Shown: piece by piece, positions 54,978 through 64,000 of the stretch
How the letters are laid out: every line of letters starts with the position of its first letter
Numbering within the stretch: position 1 is the first letter of the stretch
DNA from: Lepas anatifera
Taxonomy: Eukaryota > Arthropoda > Thecostraca > Lepadidae
DNA length: 64,000 nucleotides
Assembly: GCA_034440635.1 (NCBI GenBank)
Contig: JAOTON010002103.1
Span: 778,501-842,500, forward strand
Reading direction: 5' to 3'
Program-made: the position numbers and the translations under genes
The notes under the pieces: model-generated
Seen by the model: only the letters and a program-made list of their open reading frames with translations
Databases searched by the model: none
What the model was told of the DNA's origin: nothing

Positions 54978-55744
54978 CTCCTCGACCTTTCATGACCTTT
55001 CCTATAAAATATGGGTCAGGTACGTAAAATTGATAACGGAATTTGTATTACAAGCCGCGCCACCCGTGTTTCTTTTTTTGCGTTAGTGGGGAGAACTAGC
55101 AGAGGGCGAAATCCTTCTGCATAATGTGCATTAGATATAGCATAATATGCAATCTGGGTTCGATAGGTCCTAGTGAACAGAAGCGTCTGGTATTTTTTTG
55201 CATTGATATTTGACCCCCGCGCAAATCGTTTGAAGTTTTCCGGATATCATTCGATGGAAAGTTGAACTTCTGAACGTGAAACGTGACATATTGTCCTACG
55301 TCTCGGGTAGGCTGTGACAACCGCGGCTAGTTTTTCGTTTGTTTCGTGTTTTCTTCTTATTTACTACTGGGGCTTATTTCTTGTGGCCACGGTATAGTGA
55401 TGTATTTTCAATATTACCATTCCATATTACTTGTTTTATATTGGTCATTTTTAGCTCTGAATTATTCATCGCAACTCAAGGTAGATAACTGTCACTTTCG
55501 TTTGGTAAATGTAAACAAAAGTGAATTGCCTCTAGATAGTTAAATTGGTGTCCATATACGTTCAGAGGGCAGAGACATATAAGCATGGTACAACAGGGTA
55601 GACGAGAACAAATTTACTTGCAAGTATCCTTTCCCTGGCTCCCTCGCCAACTGTCCGAGACTTTGCGGTGTTTTGCCAGAACTGATTTCCAACTGTCGGA
55701 AAATAACTTGCAGTAATGCTCTGCAACTAGTAGGACTGATGCAA
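54978..55744. other. Unassigned region
   Basis: AT-rich sequence without a recognised gene or repeat. It lies upstream of the 49-bp array. Confidence 0.3.
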
Positions 55745-56240
55745 CCGATGTACTCGCTATGACTCGCTTTACAGTGAACTCTCTGCTCTGACGCTGATGT
55801 ACTCGCTATGACTCGCTTTACAGTGAACTCTCTGCTCTGACGCTGATGTACTCGCTATGACTCGCTTTACAGTGAACTCTCTGCTCTGACGCTGATGTAC
55901 TCGCTATGATTCGCTTTACAGTGAACTCTCTGCTCTGACGCTGATGTACTCGCTATGACTCGCTTTACAGTGAACTCTCTGCTCTGACGCTGATGTACTC
56001 GCTATGACTCGCTTTACAGTGAACTCTCTGCTCTGACGCTGATGTACTCGCTATGACTCGCTTTACAGTGAACTCTCTGCTCTGACGCTGATGTCCTCGC
56101 TATGATTCGCTTTACAGTGAACTCTCTGCTCTGACGCTGATGTACTCGCTATGACTCGCTTTACAGTGAACTCTCTGCTCTGACGCTGATGTCCTCGCTA
56201 TGACTCGCTTTACAGTGAACTCTGCTCTGACGCTGATGTT
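55745..56240 (+). repeat. 49-bp tandem repeat (10 units)
   Basis: The unit CTGATGTACTCGCTATGACT plus CGCTTTACAGTGAACTCTCT and GCTCTGACG recurs every 49 bp. It has only a few variants: GATTCGC for GACTCGC, TCCTCGC for TACTCGC, and one CTCT deletion in the last unit. Near-identity suggests recent expansion. The period equals that of the 10433-14175 satellite but the sequences are unrelated. Confidence 0.95.
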
Positions 56241-57124
56241 GTGCCACGTTGGATCGGATGGATAAAATCAGAGCCCCGGATCTTACGTTTTCGTGGCTAA
56301 ACATGCCATGACCTTGTGCTCTTCATAACCTCGCCTGAATATTTAGCATTGAGCACGCGAGATCGTAATAGGTTGCCTACCCATAGTCTGTTACCACCCA
56401 GCAGTAGTGGCTAAAAGGGGGAGGGCTAGGTGGGCTGAATCTCCCTCCCCCGCCGAAAGTTTAGAGTGACTGTGGTAAATTCATAGCCGGAGGCTAATCT
56501 GAGGTCATGGCGCGGAGCTGGAGCCCCCTAGCTCCCCTCCCCGTCAGTGGACGTCCTGCATCCGTCACTGCCACACAGTTTGCAGCTCGTGCCTGCTTAG
56601 TTTTGCGATGAATTCGGGCTACTCACACCATATCCCGGCTCTGATCGTGACGGCACGTACAGATTATGGATTGAGCACACAATATCGTAGAGGGTGGTTG
56701 CAAACAATCACGACCCAGTTCCTAGTTCCTGGTCTCTTGGTTTGGGAATGGTTTCGAGCTTGTGGGGACGTATGGTGGAAGAATGCTCCTTGTGTGGTGA
56801 TACCAGGTGAGCCAGTTTTGGCCATGCCACAACGGGTTTTTCGACCTTAATCAGTAGAACGAAAACTTATTTTGAACTTGCCACTGTTTCCCGAAGAAAA
56901 GGTCGTCACAAGTTCGTCAATTTTTCTAGTGCGGAGATGGGGCGCATGGGGTCGACTTCTCACCCAAATGCACACCGCCTCGTAGACTCGTCACAATCTT
57001 CTTTTGACGGCTTTGAGGCATCAATCCGGTTTGCATTCGGCTCAACTGCAAGCAAGCCTCAAATCCGATGTGAATTCGGCTTGAAAGGACCCAGCTGGCA
57101 CCCTTTAGGGCCGGGTCGCACTGA
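56241..57124. other. Unassigned region
   Basis: No domain is recognised in open frames at 56608-56850 or 56937-57137. No repeats are seen. Confidence 0.3.
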
Positions 57125-57318
57125 CCCTCTAAAATAGTTGGGTGTCTGAAGTTACTGACACTCTAAAATGGCGGGGTGTAAGTTGCTGACCCTCTAAAAT
57201 TGTTGGGTGTCTGAAGTTACTGACCCTCTAAAATGACTTGGTGTCTGAAGTTGCTGACCCTCTAAAATGTCTGGGTGTTTGAAGTTGCTGACCCTCTAAA
57301 ATGGCTGGGTGTCTGAAG
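57125..57318 (+). repeat. ~34-bp tandem repeat (about 6 units)
   Basis: CTGACCCTCTAAAATGG plus TGGGTGTCTGAAGTTG recurs from 57122 to 57318 with substitutions and one shortened unit. Confidence 0.85.
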
Positions 57319-57574
57319 CTGCGTCTCGTTGGGTGGAATTTCGACTTTTTCACTTGGAAATATACCAAGTGGTACCTCTAGGGATCGGTGATATTTTTCT
57401 GAAAGGGCGAATATTGAGGAGTTTCCAGGGATGTTTTCCTCTTGTTCGGCCGTACTGCGGCGGGATGCGCCGTAGCCGGCAGTCGGAGCGGGGAACAGCA
57501 CAATCAACTTACGGATAAGCATCGTTGACATATTCTGGGAGCAGTTTCTCCGGTTTACGGCCAGTCTCCCTGAA

Positions 57575-57765
57575 AAACCCTGTGACCCGGTCAGTCCAGT
57601 CTCTCTTAGCAGCCCTCTGCCCCGGTCAATCTTCCTGAGCAGCCCTCTGCCCCGGGCAGTCTCTCTGAGCAGCCCTCTGACTCGGGCAGTCCAGTCTTTC
57701 AGAGCATCGCTCTGACCCGGTCAGTCTTTCAGAGCCGTCCTCTGACCCACATAGCTACACTGACT
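57575..57765 (+). repeat. ~36-42-bp degenerate tandem repeat (about 5 units)
   Basis: GAGCAGCCCTCTGCCCCGG and variants (GAGCATCGCTCTGACCCGG, GAGCCGTCCTCTGACCC), each followed by TCAGTC..CTTTC, repeat with variable unit length. Confidence 0.7.
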
Positions 57766-58480
57766 TGTGACCGGTTGGCTGCCGGACCTAGCCTCTGCAC
57801 CAGACCCCCACGCTTGTACCGAGTGGGCGCCGTGCTCCGGTGGCGCCTCACTGCGGAGCTGGCTGCAAGTTTCCACACGGCCGCCCTGCCATTGCTGGCT
57901 GGTGACGGGTATGACCGCCCCGTGCGGGGCCTCGCGCCGTCAGCCTAGCCTTGAGTTAGCCATTGCGGGAGGCCGGGCTGCGAGTGGAGCCAGGGCGGGC
58001 CCACCGCTGCGCTGCAAGCCGAGCAGTCGCCTGCCGCCGCTGATGGAGTCGGCAATGTCCTGGGTATCTGCGCCACCATAGGCAGTGGCGGATCCGCGGA
58101 GGGCAAAAATAGGCATTCCCTCCGCCCCCAAGGAAAAGCTCGGGTCAAAACTATGTTTTTCCCCAATCTGTCGAACTTTTTGCCCCAACTCATTTTTAGT
58201 ATAAAAGCAAAGTTTTGGTGCTTTAATTCTCAACTTCAAACAGAACCAGTCTACTTCAGTGTATGTATGCATCGGGCCTTGAAGAGCAAAAACAAGCCTT
58301 TCCACCTCGTGAAGTTTTTATCTTTGCTGTTATTTGTTTTTTCTCATTGACTTGGGTTTACGCCGAGGACCCACCGTCCAGTTAAATGATGGCAAAACGT
58401 TGCACCGCATGACGTTATGTCTTTTTTTGCTTTTAAACTCTGGCTTGCCCCCAAACCTGCCGGCTAGACCCGCCGCTGAC

Positions 58481-58982
58481 GATAGGTGGATCCAGGGGGC
58501 GAGGGGCGATAGCCCCCGCCTCCCATCTACCGTCAGCGCCCCTTGAAATGGTCACGGCCGCCCTGAAAGCAGGATGGCAGGGGTTCCCCTGAATATCGCT
58601 TCCCACGCCACCCCCTCTCCTCAGGATGGCCGGGGTTCCCCTGAATATCGCTTCCCACGCCACCCCCTCCTCAGGATGGCCTGGTTTCCCCTGAATATCG
58701 CTTGCCACGCCACTCCCCCTCAGGATGGCCGAGGTTCCCCTGAATATCGCTTGCCACGCCACTCCCCCTCAGGATGGCAAGGGTTCCCCTGAATATCGCT
58801 TCCCACGCCACCCCCTCAGGATGGCCGGGGTTCCCCTGAATATCGCTTTACACGCCACCCCCACCCCTCAAGGATGCAAGTATCGGCGCCCCGCGTTAGA
58901 ATTTGGTGCACACCTGATAGGTCTTGCTGCCCAAAAGTGCCCTCTCCCCTTCCATCTGCTGGAAATTGTGGATCCGTCTATG
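58481..58982. mobile_element. hAT-like element with internal ~50-bp minisatellite
   Basis: The left end is GATAGGTGGATCCAGGGGG and the right end, complemented, is CATAGACGGATCCACAAT. The order CGCCCC..TGAAATGGTCACGG, minisatellite, GGATGCAAGTATCGGCGCC, TAGAATTTGGTGCACACCTG is the same as in 46667-47073. The internal array differs: here a ~50-bp unit (AGGATGGCCGGGGTTCCCCT plus GAATATCGCTTCCCACGCCA) is repeated six times at 58570-58865. No convincing 8-bp target duplication is visible. Confidence 0.5.
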
Positions 58983-59691
58983 TGTACGACTACCAATGGA
59001 CTCTGGTAGCTCTTTCGATATTGTTAAGTGTCTGGTTGAGGGTCTGATTTACTCAGAGGATTGGAAGTATCTGGTAGGCAATCTAACTCCGGTATTGATA
59101 TTGCAAAAAGAATTCGAGTATTTCAGAAGCCTTTCCACTGTCCGCCGTCTGGAACAAGTGAAAAGACATTTCGTTTGCCTGCAACATGCGTCCAGTTATC
59201 TTTAGCTGCCAGGTTAAGTACATGTTGAATTGCTTATCGAATAGGTTAGACCAGTGGCGGATGCAGGACATTTCAGGGGGGGTATAGGGGCTCGAGTCTT
59301 CCCAACATTGCCTCGGATCAGCCTCCACCTATGCATTAGCTAAAAACACTCAGAGATTTGGGGGGGCTTGATATATCTTTACAAAATCCGAATAGATTAG
59401 ATAGATTAAATCGAATAGATTCCGGTTAAATAAAAGGAAAAGCTTTCAGGGAAACTTCAAATGAAGGAAAGTCACCCTAACGGGATAATGCTGTAATTAT
59501 TTAGAATAGACCACGCAACCTAGCTCCCTGATTTAGACTCGGTGGGGAGGTATAAAATATTTGATTTAAATATATATTTTTAATTTTTAGCTATTTTCCC
59601 TACACTATACTGAAAAGGTGTTTCAGAACCTAACATATCCCTCTTCCTTTCAACACGCGCACTGGAGGGAGGGTTCGGAGGCCCCTCCCCA
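58983..59691. other. Unassigned region with a transposon-end motif
   Basis: A CAGTGGCGGATGCAGG terminus lies at 59252. A possible partner (complement of CAGTGGCGTGGGAGGGG) ends at 62384, but the flanking 8-mers do not match. No gene is recognised. Confidence 0.35.
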
Positions 59692-59872
59692 CAGGGCATT
59701 TTTTAAGGAAAATTCAGTGGGGGGGGGCATTCCTTGTATTGGCCGTTATAGTGTCTTCAAGGGATCAAGTCCCCATTTTGAGGGGGTTTTATAAACCTTA
59801 GATGCGTTTGTTTTGATAAATGTTTCTCAATTTTTGTGTTCTTCCATGTTATTCCAGATTATAGATGCTACC

Positions 59873-60717
59873 CAGGGCTGCCAATTTTTTCGGCAAAAAG
59901 GTCTAACCGAGTTAGAAAAAGAGCCAAGGAGGGGCAAAATTTCATTTTCACTAAAATAGCCAAATAAATACCACAAAAGCCAGATTTGAGGCTAAAACAA
60001 CCCCTAGCGGTAGTTATAAGCCCACAGAAAAAGCGACTTGTATCACTGTTTTAAACTGATTGTTGACAATTTTATATTGATTTGACGCAATCCTTTTTTA
60101 GCACACTACCCATTAAATACTAAGCCAGGGGTGCTCTTCCAATCCCGTGTGAGCATCAAATGATTTTATCCTTATAACCAGATCATTTGTTAGTATCATT
60201 AATCATCTTGGCACCACGACCACCACCATCATTAATCATTAAGCACTACTGCCCGCTAACATTTAATGTTTTATCTTTTTCAAACTATGCATTTTTTTCT
60301 CTTGAACAGTGGCGGATCTAAGATTTTGGTAAATGGGGGAGAGCGGAGTCTCAGAGGGCGTACTTTGCCATCACCTTTTCACCCAAAAGGTGCCTATAGT
60401 ATCGAATCCTTTGCGTCCGGTTTTCGGAGGCCATCATTTTTGTGGATCGTGTTTTTTAACAAAGTTCTGTCCCTCCCTCCCAACACCATACCAGTTTTTG
60501 CTGCTGCTCTGCTGCTTTTTCGGTGTCAGAATATCGTATTCCAGAGCGGAAGAGGTCAAAATAAGCCATATTTATACAAGGGACAAGCCAGAAATAGTAA
60601 TAGTTACAAGGAGCCAGCAGCTAGAAAAAGGGGCAAAAAGGCAAATCGCGGGGCCAAACACAACAAAAAGTCCAATTCGAGTTATTTGGTCACGAAATAG
60701 CCAGTCTGGTAGCCCTG
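59873..60717. mobile_element. 845-bp hAT-like insert nested in copy 2
   Basis: The ends are CAGGGCTGCCAATTTTTTCG and, complemented, CAGGGCTACCAGACTGGC. The flanks are ATGCTACC (59865-59872) and ACGCTGCT (60718-60725), which differ only by transitions. The related copy 1 shows a single uninterrupted site here (GAAGCTCCCGCAATG, near 30408), which is direct evidence for an empty site. A CAGTGGCGGATCTAAG terminus at about 60308 suggests a further element inside. Confidence 0.7.
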
Positions 60718-61158
60718 ACGCTGCTGTAATGTATTCCAAATGAAAAGGTGATTTTCTTATTTTTCTTTATGAGTGTGGCAAGATAAGTAAAATCCTAATG
60801 TATCGAACACAAGTGGTTTATAGGCTAAATCGAGATAAGTTTTTATATACATACCTTCTATGGTGTGTGGCTGTTGCTGTCAAAATCATCTAGGGAATGT
60901 AGGACAAAAACCAGCAAATAATTGTTTAGGCTTATCGACGCACCAACTGTCAGGGTCATATGGCGTCGGCAGCTCTTTCCTTGTTGGTAGGGTTTCCCGG
61001 GAGATAGTTTAGTGATTCTAACGAAGGGCTGTGGCCAAATATATTATCTCTCCCAATTTTCTACATCAAGGAATCTATGAGAAAGGCCAGCTAACAACTT
61101 ATCGACTTTGCATAAAAAATTGATGCAGTGATCTCACTATAAATTTCACGTATGCTAC

Positions 61159-61443
61159 AATAAGCGTCGAAAAAGGGGGACCAGGGGGCTTGCCCCCTCG
61201 CCCACTTCTTGACCAGCAATTTCTTGATCTCAGTCAAAATGGGAGAAAACCGGGAATTTGAATAACCAGCCGCTGCGGAAGGCAACGAGGACCCCAAATT
61301 CGAACAGTTTTTGGTACTAACGTGGAAGTTTGTTGCCAGCATCAGGTTGGAGTTTGGCCGGCCCCCTCACTTTTATAATTGAAGTTTGGTTGAAGTTTGA
61401 AGTCAATTTTATGTATGAAGTTTGGCTGGTCCCTGACGTTTGT
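61159..61443. mobile_element. 285-bp MITE with 9-bp target duplication nested in copy 2
   Basis: The insert is flanked by GTATGCTAC at 61150-61158 and 61444-61452. Copy 1 has a single site at the same place (GCATGCTGCCACCACAATAA). Its left part (AAGCGTCGAAAAAGGGGG, CCAGGGGGCTTGCCCCCTC) is related to the complement of the MITE in the LINE at 27573-27809. Both show 9-bp duplications, typical of Mutator-like elements. Confidence 0.75.
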
Positions 61444-62032
61444 GTATGCTACCACCACAATAATAAATCCATGGATTTCGTCATGCGGCTCTGATAAAAA
61501 GACTAAGCACTTCACACCGCCACACCAGCAACCATTCTTACGCGCTTTGAATATACCGTGTCCCGTCTAATCCACGAACGAGCTCACAGCTGATCTCGTG
61601 TGAAATGAGGGCATCATACAATCTCACAATACTGGCTGGGGTGTGGGATTCCGGTCGGATAGAACATGATGTTTAATTGGTTGTAGGCCAGCGTTCATCT
61701 CCAGCGTTGTAACTAGTTGATGCTGAGGCTGCTTTGCCGGGATTTCCCGTTAAGCTCCTTTTTCGTTTTCTCACGATGGAGGAGACAGCCACGGAAAGAA
61801 ATGTTTAAACACAATTTTTGTGGATTGCCAGTTTGGCACCAGCAATAAACCTCAGTTATTATTATTGGGTGGTGGTTTGTCTTATTTTCGTTAGGTGAGA
61901 TTGCATTTTTTGAAGTTTAAGTCATGTCTTGTCTATTTCACTGGGGGCCAATTTCCGGTCACTGGGGGGCATTTCGGCCGACTGAGAAGGGGGGCAAATG
62001 GCCCCCCAGTTAACATATTAAAAAATGGCCTG

Positions 62033-63434
62033 CTCCCCCATCTATTTTCCTTCATTGTTATCCATTACCTCCTTCGCTTATCTTCAGGCATGATCTGCAT
62101 TATTGATGAGGTAGCACACCCCATATTCAGAAAAAAACTTTCTAAGGGAATATAGCGCGGTAATATTTGCTTAACGTTTATTTCAAGGCTGATGCATTCT
62201 TGAAAACATTAAATTTTCTCCTCATTATAACAGACCAGACAGCAAGGTCATTGTAACAAGTGTTTCTGAATAAAGAGTATTTTTGTAAGCAGATATATTC
62301 CCCAAAACAGCTCCTGACAAAGAATAAATGCATTTTCACGACATGCCATACTTTTTTACTTGAAATCCCCCTCCCACGCCACTGAGAGCAATGAGTGGTG
62401 AAACTGACTGCAAGGAACTTTTCAAATATTTTAACAATATTTAATATTACTTCTTCACTTCAACCACCGCATCACTACGGCGCGTCGTTGTCGTCCAAGA
62501 ATAAACACAAAAAAACAAGTGTGCGTTATTCTTGTCTTTGAAGAAAATATTCAATTAAATAAAGGCTCAAGCTTTAGTTGCTCAAGGGCAAAAGAAGTGT
62601 ACTCGTCGACGTGATAATTCATAAAGAACAGCATATATTTTTTACTGCACGTGATATTGCTTATTTTGTTTTTAATGGCAGTCTGAGCTGCTTGACTATT
62701 TTGCCTATTAAAATTAGATATTGATATTATCGTAGATAATTTTTGCATTTTATTTGAATAAAATGAAAAAGCCGTCATTACGCGAATCAGAGAAAACACT
62801 TCCTGCCACCTGGCTCTGTCTGATCAGAGACCTTTGCTTGACCTCTGTATTTGCGAGTCTTTGAAGGCACACGAAACAATTCATGCAAAAGCGTTTGTGA
62901 ACCGTGCTGCTATGTTGCAGAGCGACAGGTGCAATCTGTATTGGAGGTGTTTAAGCTGATACATTATTAGTTTTAATATTGGTACAATAAAATATAACAC
63001 GTTGATCAAGCTTTAATTTGTATTGTCCTGTGTCATATATGGTATACTATTTCTTCGGTTTTGCTGTAGTTCTTGGAATTTGCGATTGCAACTACTCCAG
63101 TAGTTATTGCTTAAATTTTGATAAAGTTCATGGCATGGGAATATTTCAGTTAACAAAATTGCGTAGCATCCTTCGTTAGCAGAAACTAAAAGCAGCACCT
63201 ATATCATCCCTTCAACTGCAGTTTAGATCATGGGCTGTCTTAACTTGACCTTTCCTGTCAAATTTTTTAACCAATGTTTCTGTGCCAATTTATTAATTTT
63301 CCATTTTTTAATGTTTAGTTTCCTATATTTCTTTATAGATAGTATGTATTTTGTCGTTTTGTTGGTTTATTATTATTATTCATATATTTGTAAAACAAAT
63401 ATTCATTTATTTTCAACCCGAATCGAAATTTGAA
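62033..63434. other. Unassigned AT-rich region
   Basis: No gene, RNA or repeat is recognised. Open frames are short. A CCACGCCACTG end-motif lies at 62374-62384. Confidence 0.3.
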
Positions 63435-63624
63435 TTGGGCTCAGTTGTGAGTCGTCAAAGTTGAGTTGCCTGAATTGAATCTTGCGTCGAAAATGAGTCG
63501 GCTCACTGAACTCTTGATGGTGAGTTGAGTCGGAGTTGAGTCAACCATTCCCATCACGTGAGTTGAGTAGAGCCGACTCAAAAAATCCTGAAACGCACAA
63601 CTCTGTTGGCTACGCCACTGATCT
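63435..63624. repeat. GAGTTGAGTCG-rich segment with transposon-end motif
   Basis: Variants of GAGTTGAGTCGG and its complement CCGACTCA recur about six times. The segment ends in TTGGCTACGCCACTG, the complement of a CAGTGGCGTAGCCAA terminus of hAT-like type. It may be the end of a non-autonomous element whose other end was not found. Confidence 0.4.
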
Positions 63625-63844
63625 CGATTACAATAGAACTTGAAATGAAGGTTAATGGACATTGTGTCATTTGTCGCCCCAAAGAAGCACATGAACAAAA
63701 TTTGATTAAAATATGAGATATGTGGGTGTTATTTCAAATAGTTTAGTCGATTGCTCAGGGCCGCCAGGCCTCATCGCAACCATCCCATCGACCAAAAGTC
63801 AGACACTCCTCTCCCTGCTCGCCAGCGGGGCTGCCTCCCGCTGC

Positions 63845-64000
63845 TGGGTCTGACCGTCTGTCGCGGTCCGCCCGGGTCCGTCTGTCGCGGTCCACCCTGG
63901 TCCGTCTGTCGCGGTCCGCCCGGATCCGTCTGTCGCGGTCCGCCCGGGTCCGTCTGTCGCGGTCCGCTCGGGTCCGTCTGTCGCGATCCACCCTGGTCCG
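63845..64000 (-). repeat. 24-bp minisatellite running off the right edge
   Basis: The unit GTCCGTCTGTCGCGGTCCGC plus CCGG recurs every 24 bp, six to seven times. On the minus strand it reads as an 8-residue repeat rich in aspartate and arginine (DRDRRTRA). Since 24 is a multiple of 3, a coding origin (RD/RS-like repeat) cannot be excluded, but the frame extends past the window and shows no other domain. An MDRDRRTRAD start lies at the very edge. Confidence 0.8.

Larger units (their letters stand above)
59692..62032. mobile_element. hAT-like non-autonomous element, copy 2, with two nested insertions
   Basis: The left end CAGGGCATTTTTTAAGG and the right end, complemented CAGGCCATTTTTTAA, match copy 1 (30225-31427). 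The flanks CCTCCCCA and CTCCCCCA form an imperfect 8-bp duplication. Colinear landmarks include GCCGTTATAGTGTCTTCAAG, TTTATGAGTGTGGCAAG, GGGTCATATGGCGTC and CTAAGCACTTCACACCGCCA. Two blocks absent from copy 1 are insertions (59873-60717 and 61159-61443). Without them and their duplications the length is about 1194 bp against 1203 bp in copy 1. Confidence 0.8.

Noticed and set aside
58473..58990. 8-bp target duplication for the element at 58481-58982
   Set aside because: Flanking 8-mers (CCGCTGAC and TGTACGAC) agree at only three adjacent positions; the element is called from its ends and shared interior only.
59252..62384. Outer hAT-like element with CAGTGGCG ends enclosing copy 2
   Set aside because: The end motifs face inward, but the flanking 8-mers (GGTTAGAC and AGAGCAAT) do not match, so the pairing is not supported.
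63755..63991. Gene for an arginine/aspartate-rich repeat protein on minus
   Set aside because: The frame is almost entirely a 24-bp minisatellite and is cut by the window edge; no independent coding evidence exists.

Overview
The window reads as gene-poor, repeat-rich DNA from an animal genome, most probably an arthropod (a crustacean would fit). The evidence is spliced genes, a painless-like TRPA ankyrin gene, Penelope-like and jockey/CR1-like retroelements, several cut-and-paste transposon remnants with matching target-site duplications (TSDs), and large tandem arrays. There is no bacterial gene organisation, rRNA operon or CRISPR array. No sequence search was possible, so every family name rests on motifs read by eye.

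Only two host genes are well supported. On the minus strand at 6563-9688 lie the first two coding exons of a painless-like TRPA channel (N-terminal ankyrin part only). Its 1.67 kb intron is filled by a 29-bp and a 33-bp minisatellite. At 32866-33057 (+) lies a GC-rich first exon encoding a trihelix/Myb-SANT-like DNA-binding domain and ending at a strong splice donor. Its intron holds a 1 kb GC-rich minisatellite. A possible 3'-terminal exon of an unidentified gene (32000-32182, +) precedes it.

Layout: 1-1364 promoter-like sequence and unassigned DNA. 1365-4655 a 150-bp satellite split by a palindromic Penelope-like insertion. 4680-5205 a degenerate 174-bp repeat. 6563-9688 the painless-like gene. 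10433-14175 a 49-bp satellite with an E-box in most units. 14449-18431 LINE debris, a TTAA-flanked element and a small hAT-like MITE. 19700-22784 an AGCT-rich degenerate array split by a LINE. 22785-29465 a 32-bp minisatellite split by a LINE, with an opposing LINE inside it that is itself cut by a 237-bp MITE. 30225-31427 an intact hAT-like element. 33750-34775 the intronic minisatellite. 35283-36087 a TTAA-family relic. 36286-46081 a composite bounded by hAT-like termini and an 8-bp TSD, holding a ~100-bp array, a 3 kb palindrome, three TTAA-family copies and two tRNA-SINE copies. 46667-47073 another hAT-like element. 49892-50723 a TA-flanked element. 51390-52905 two 34-bp minisatellites. 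55745-57765 three more arrays. 59692-62032 a second copy of the hAT-like element, carrying two nested insertions. A 24-bp array runs off the right edge.

The main themes are repeated insertion of mobile elements into tandem arrays, paired TSDs that let the nesting order be read, and a non-autonomous TTAA-flanked family carrying conserved AGGTCA-N4-AGGTCA (DR4) nuclear-receptor-type sites.
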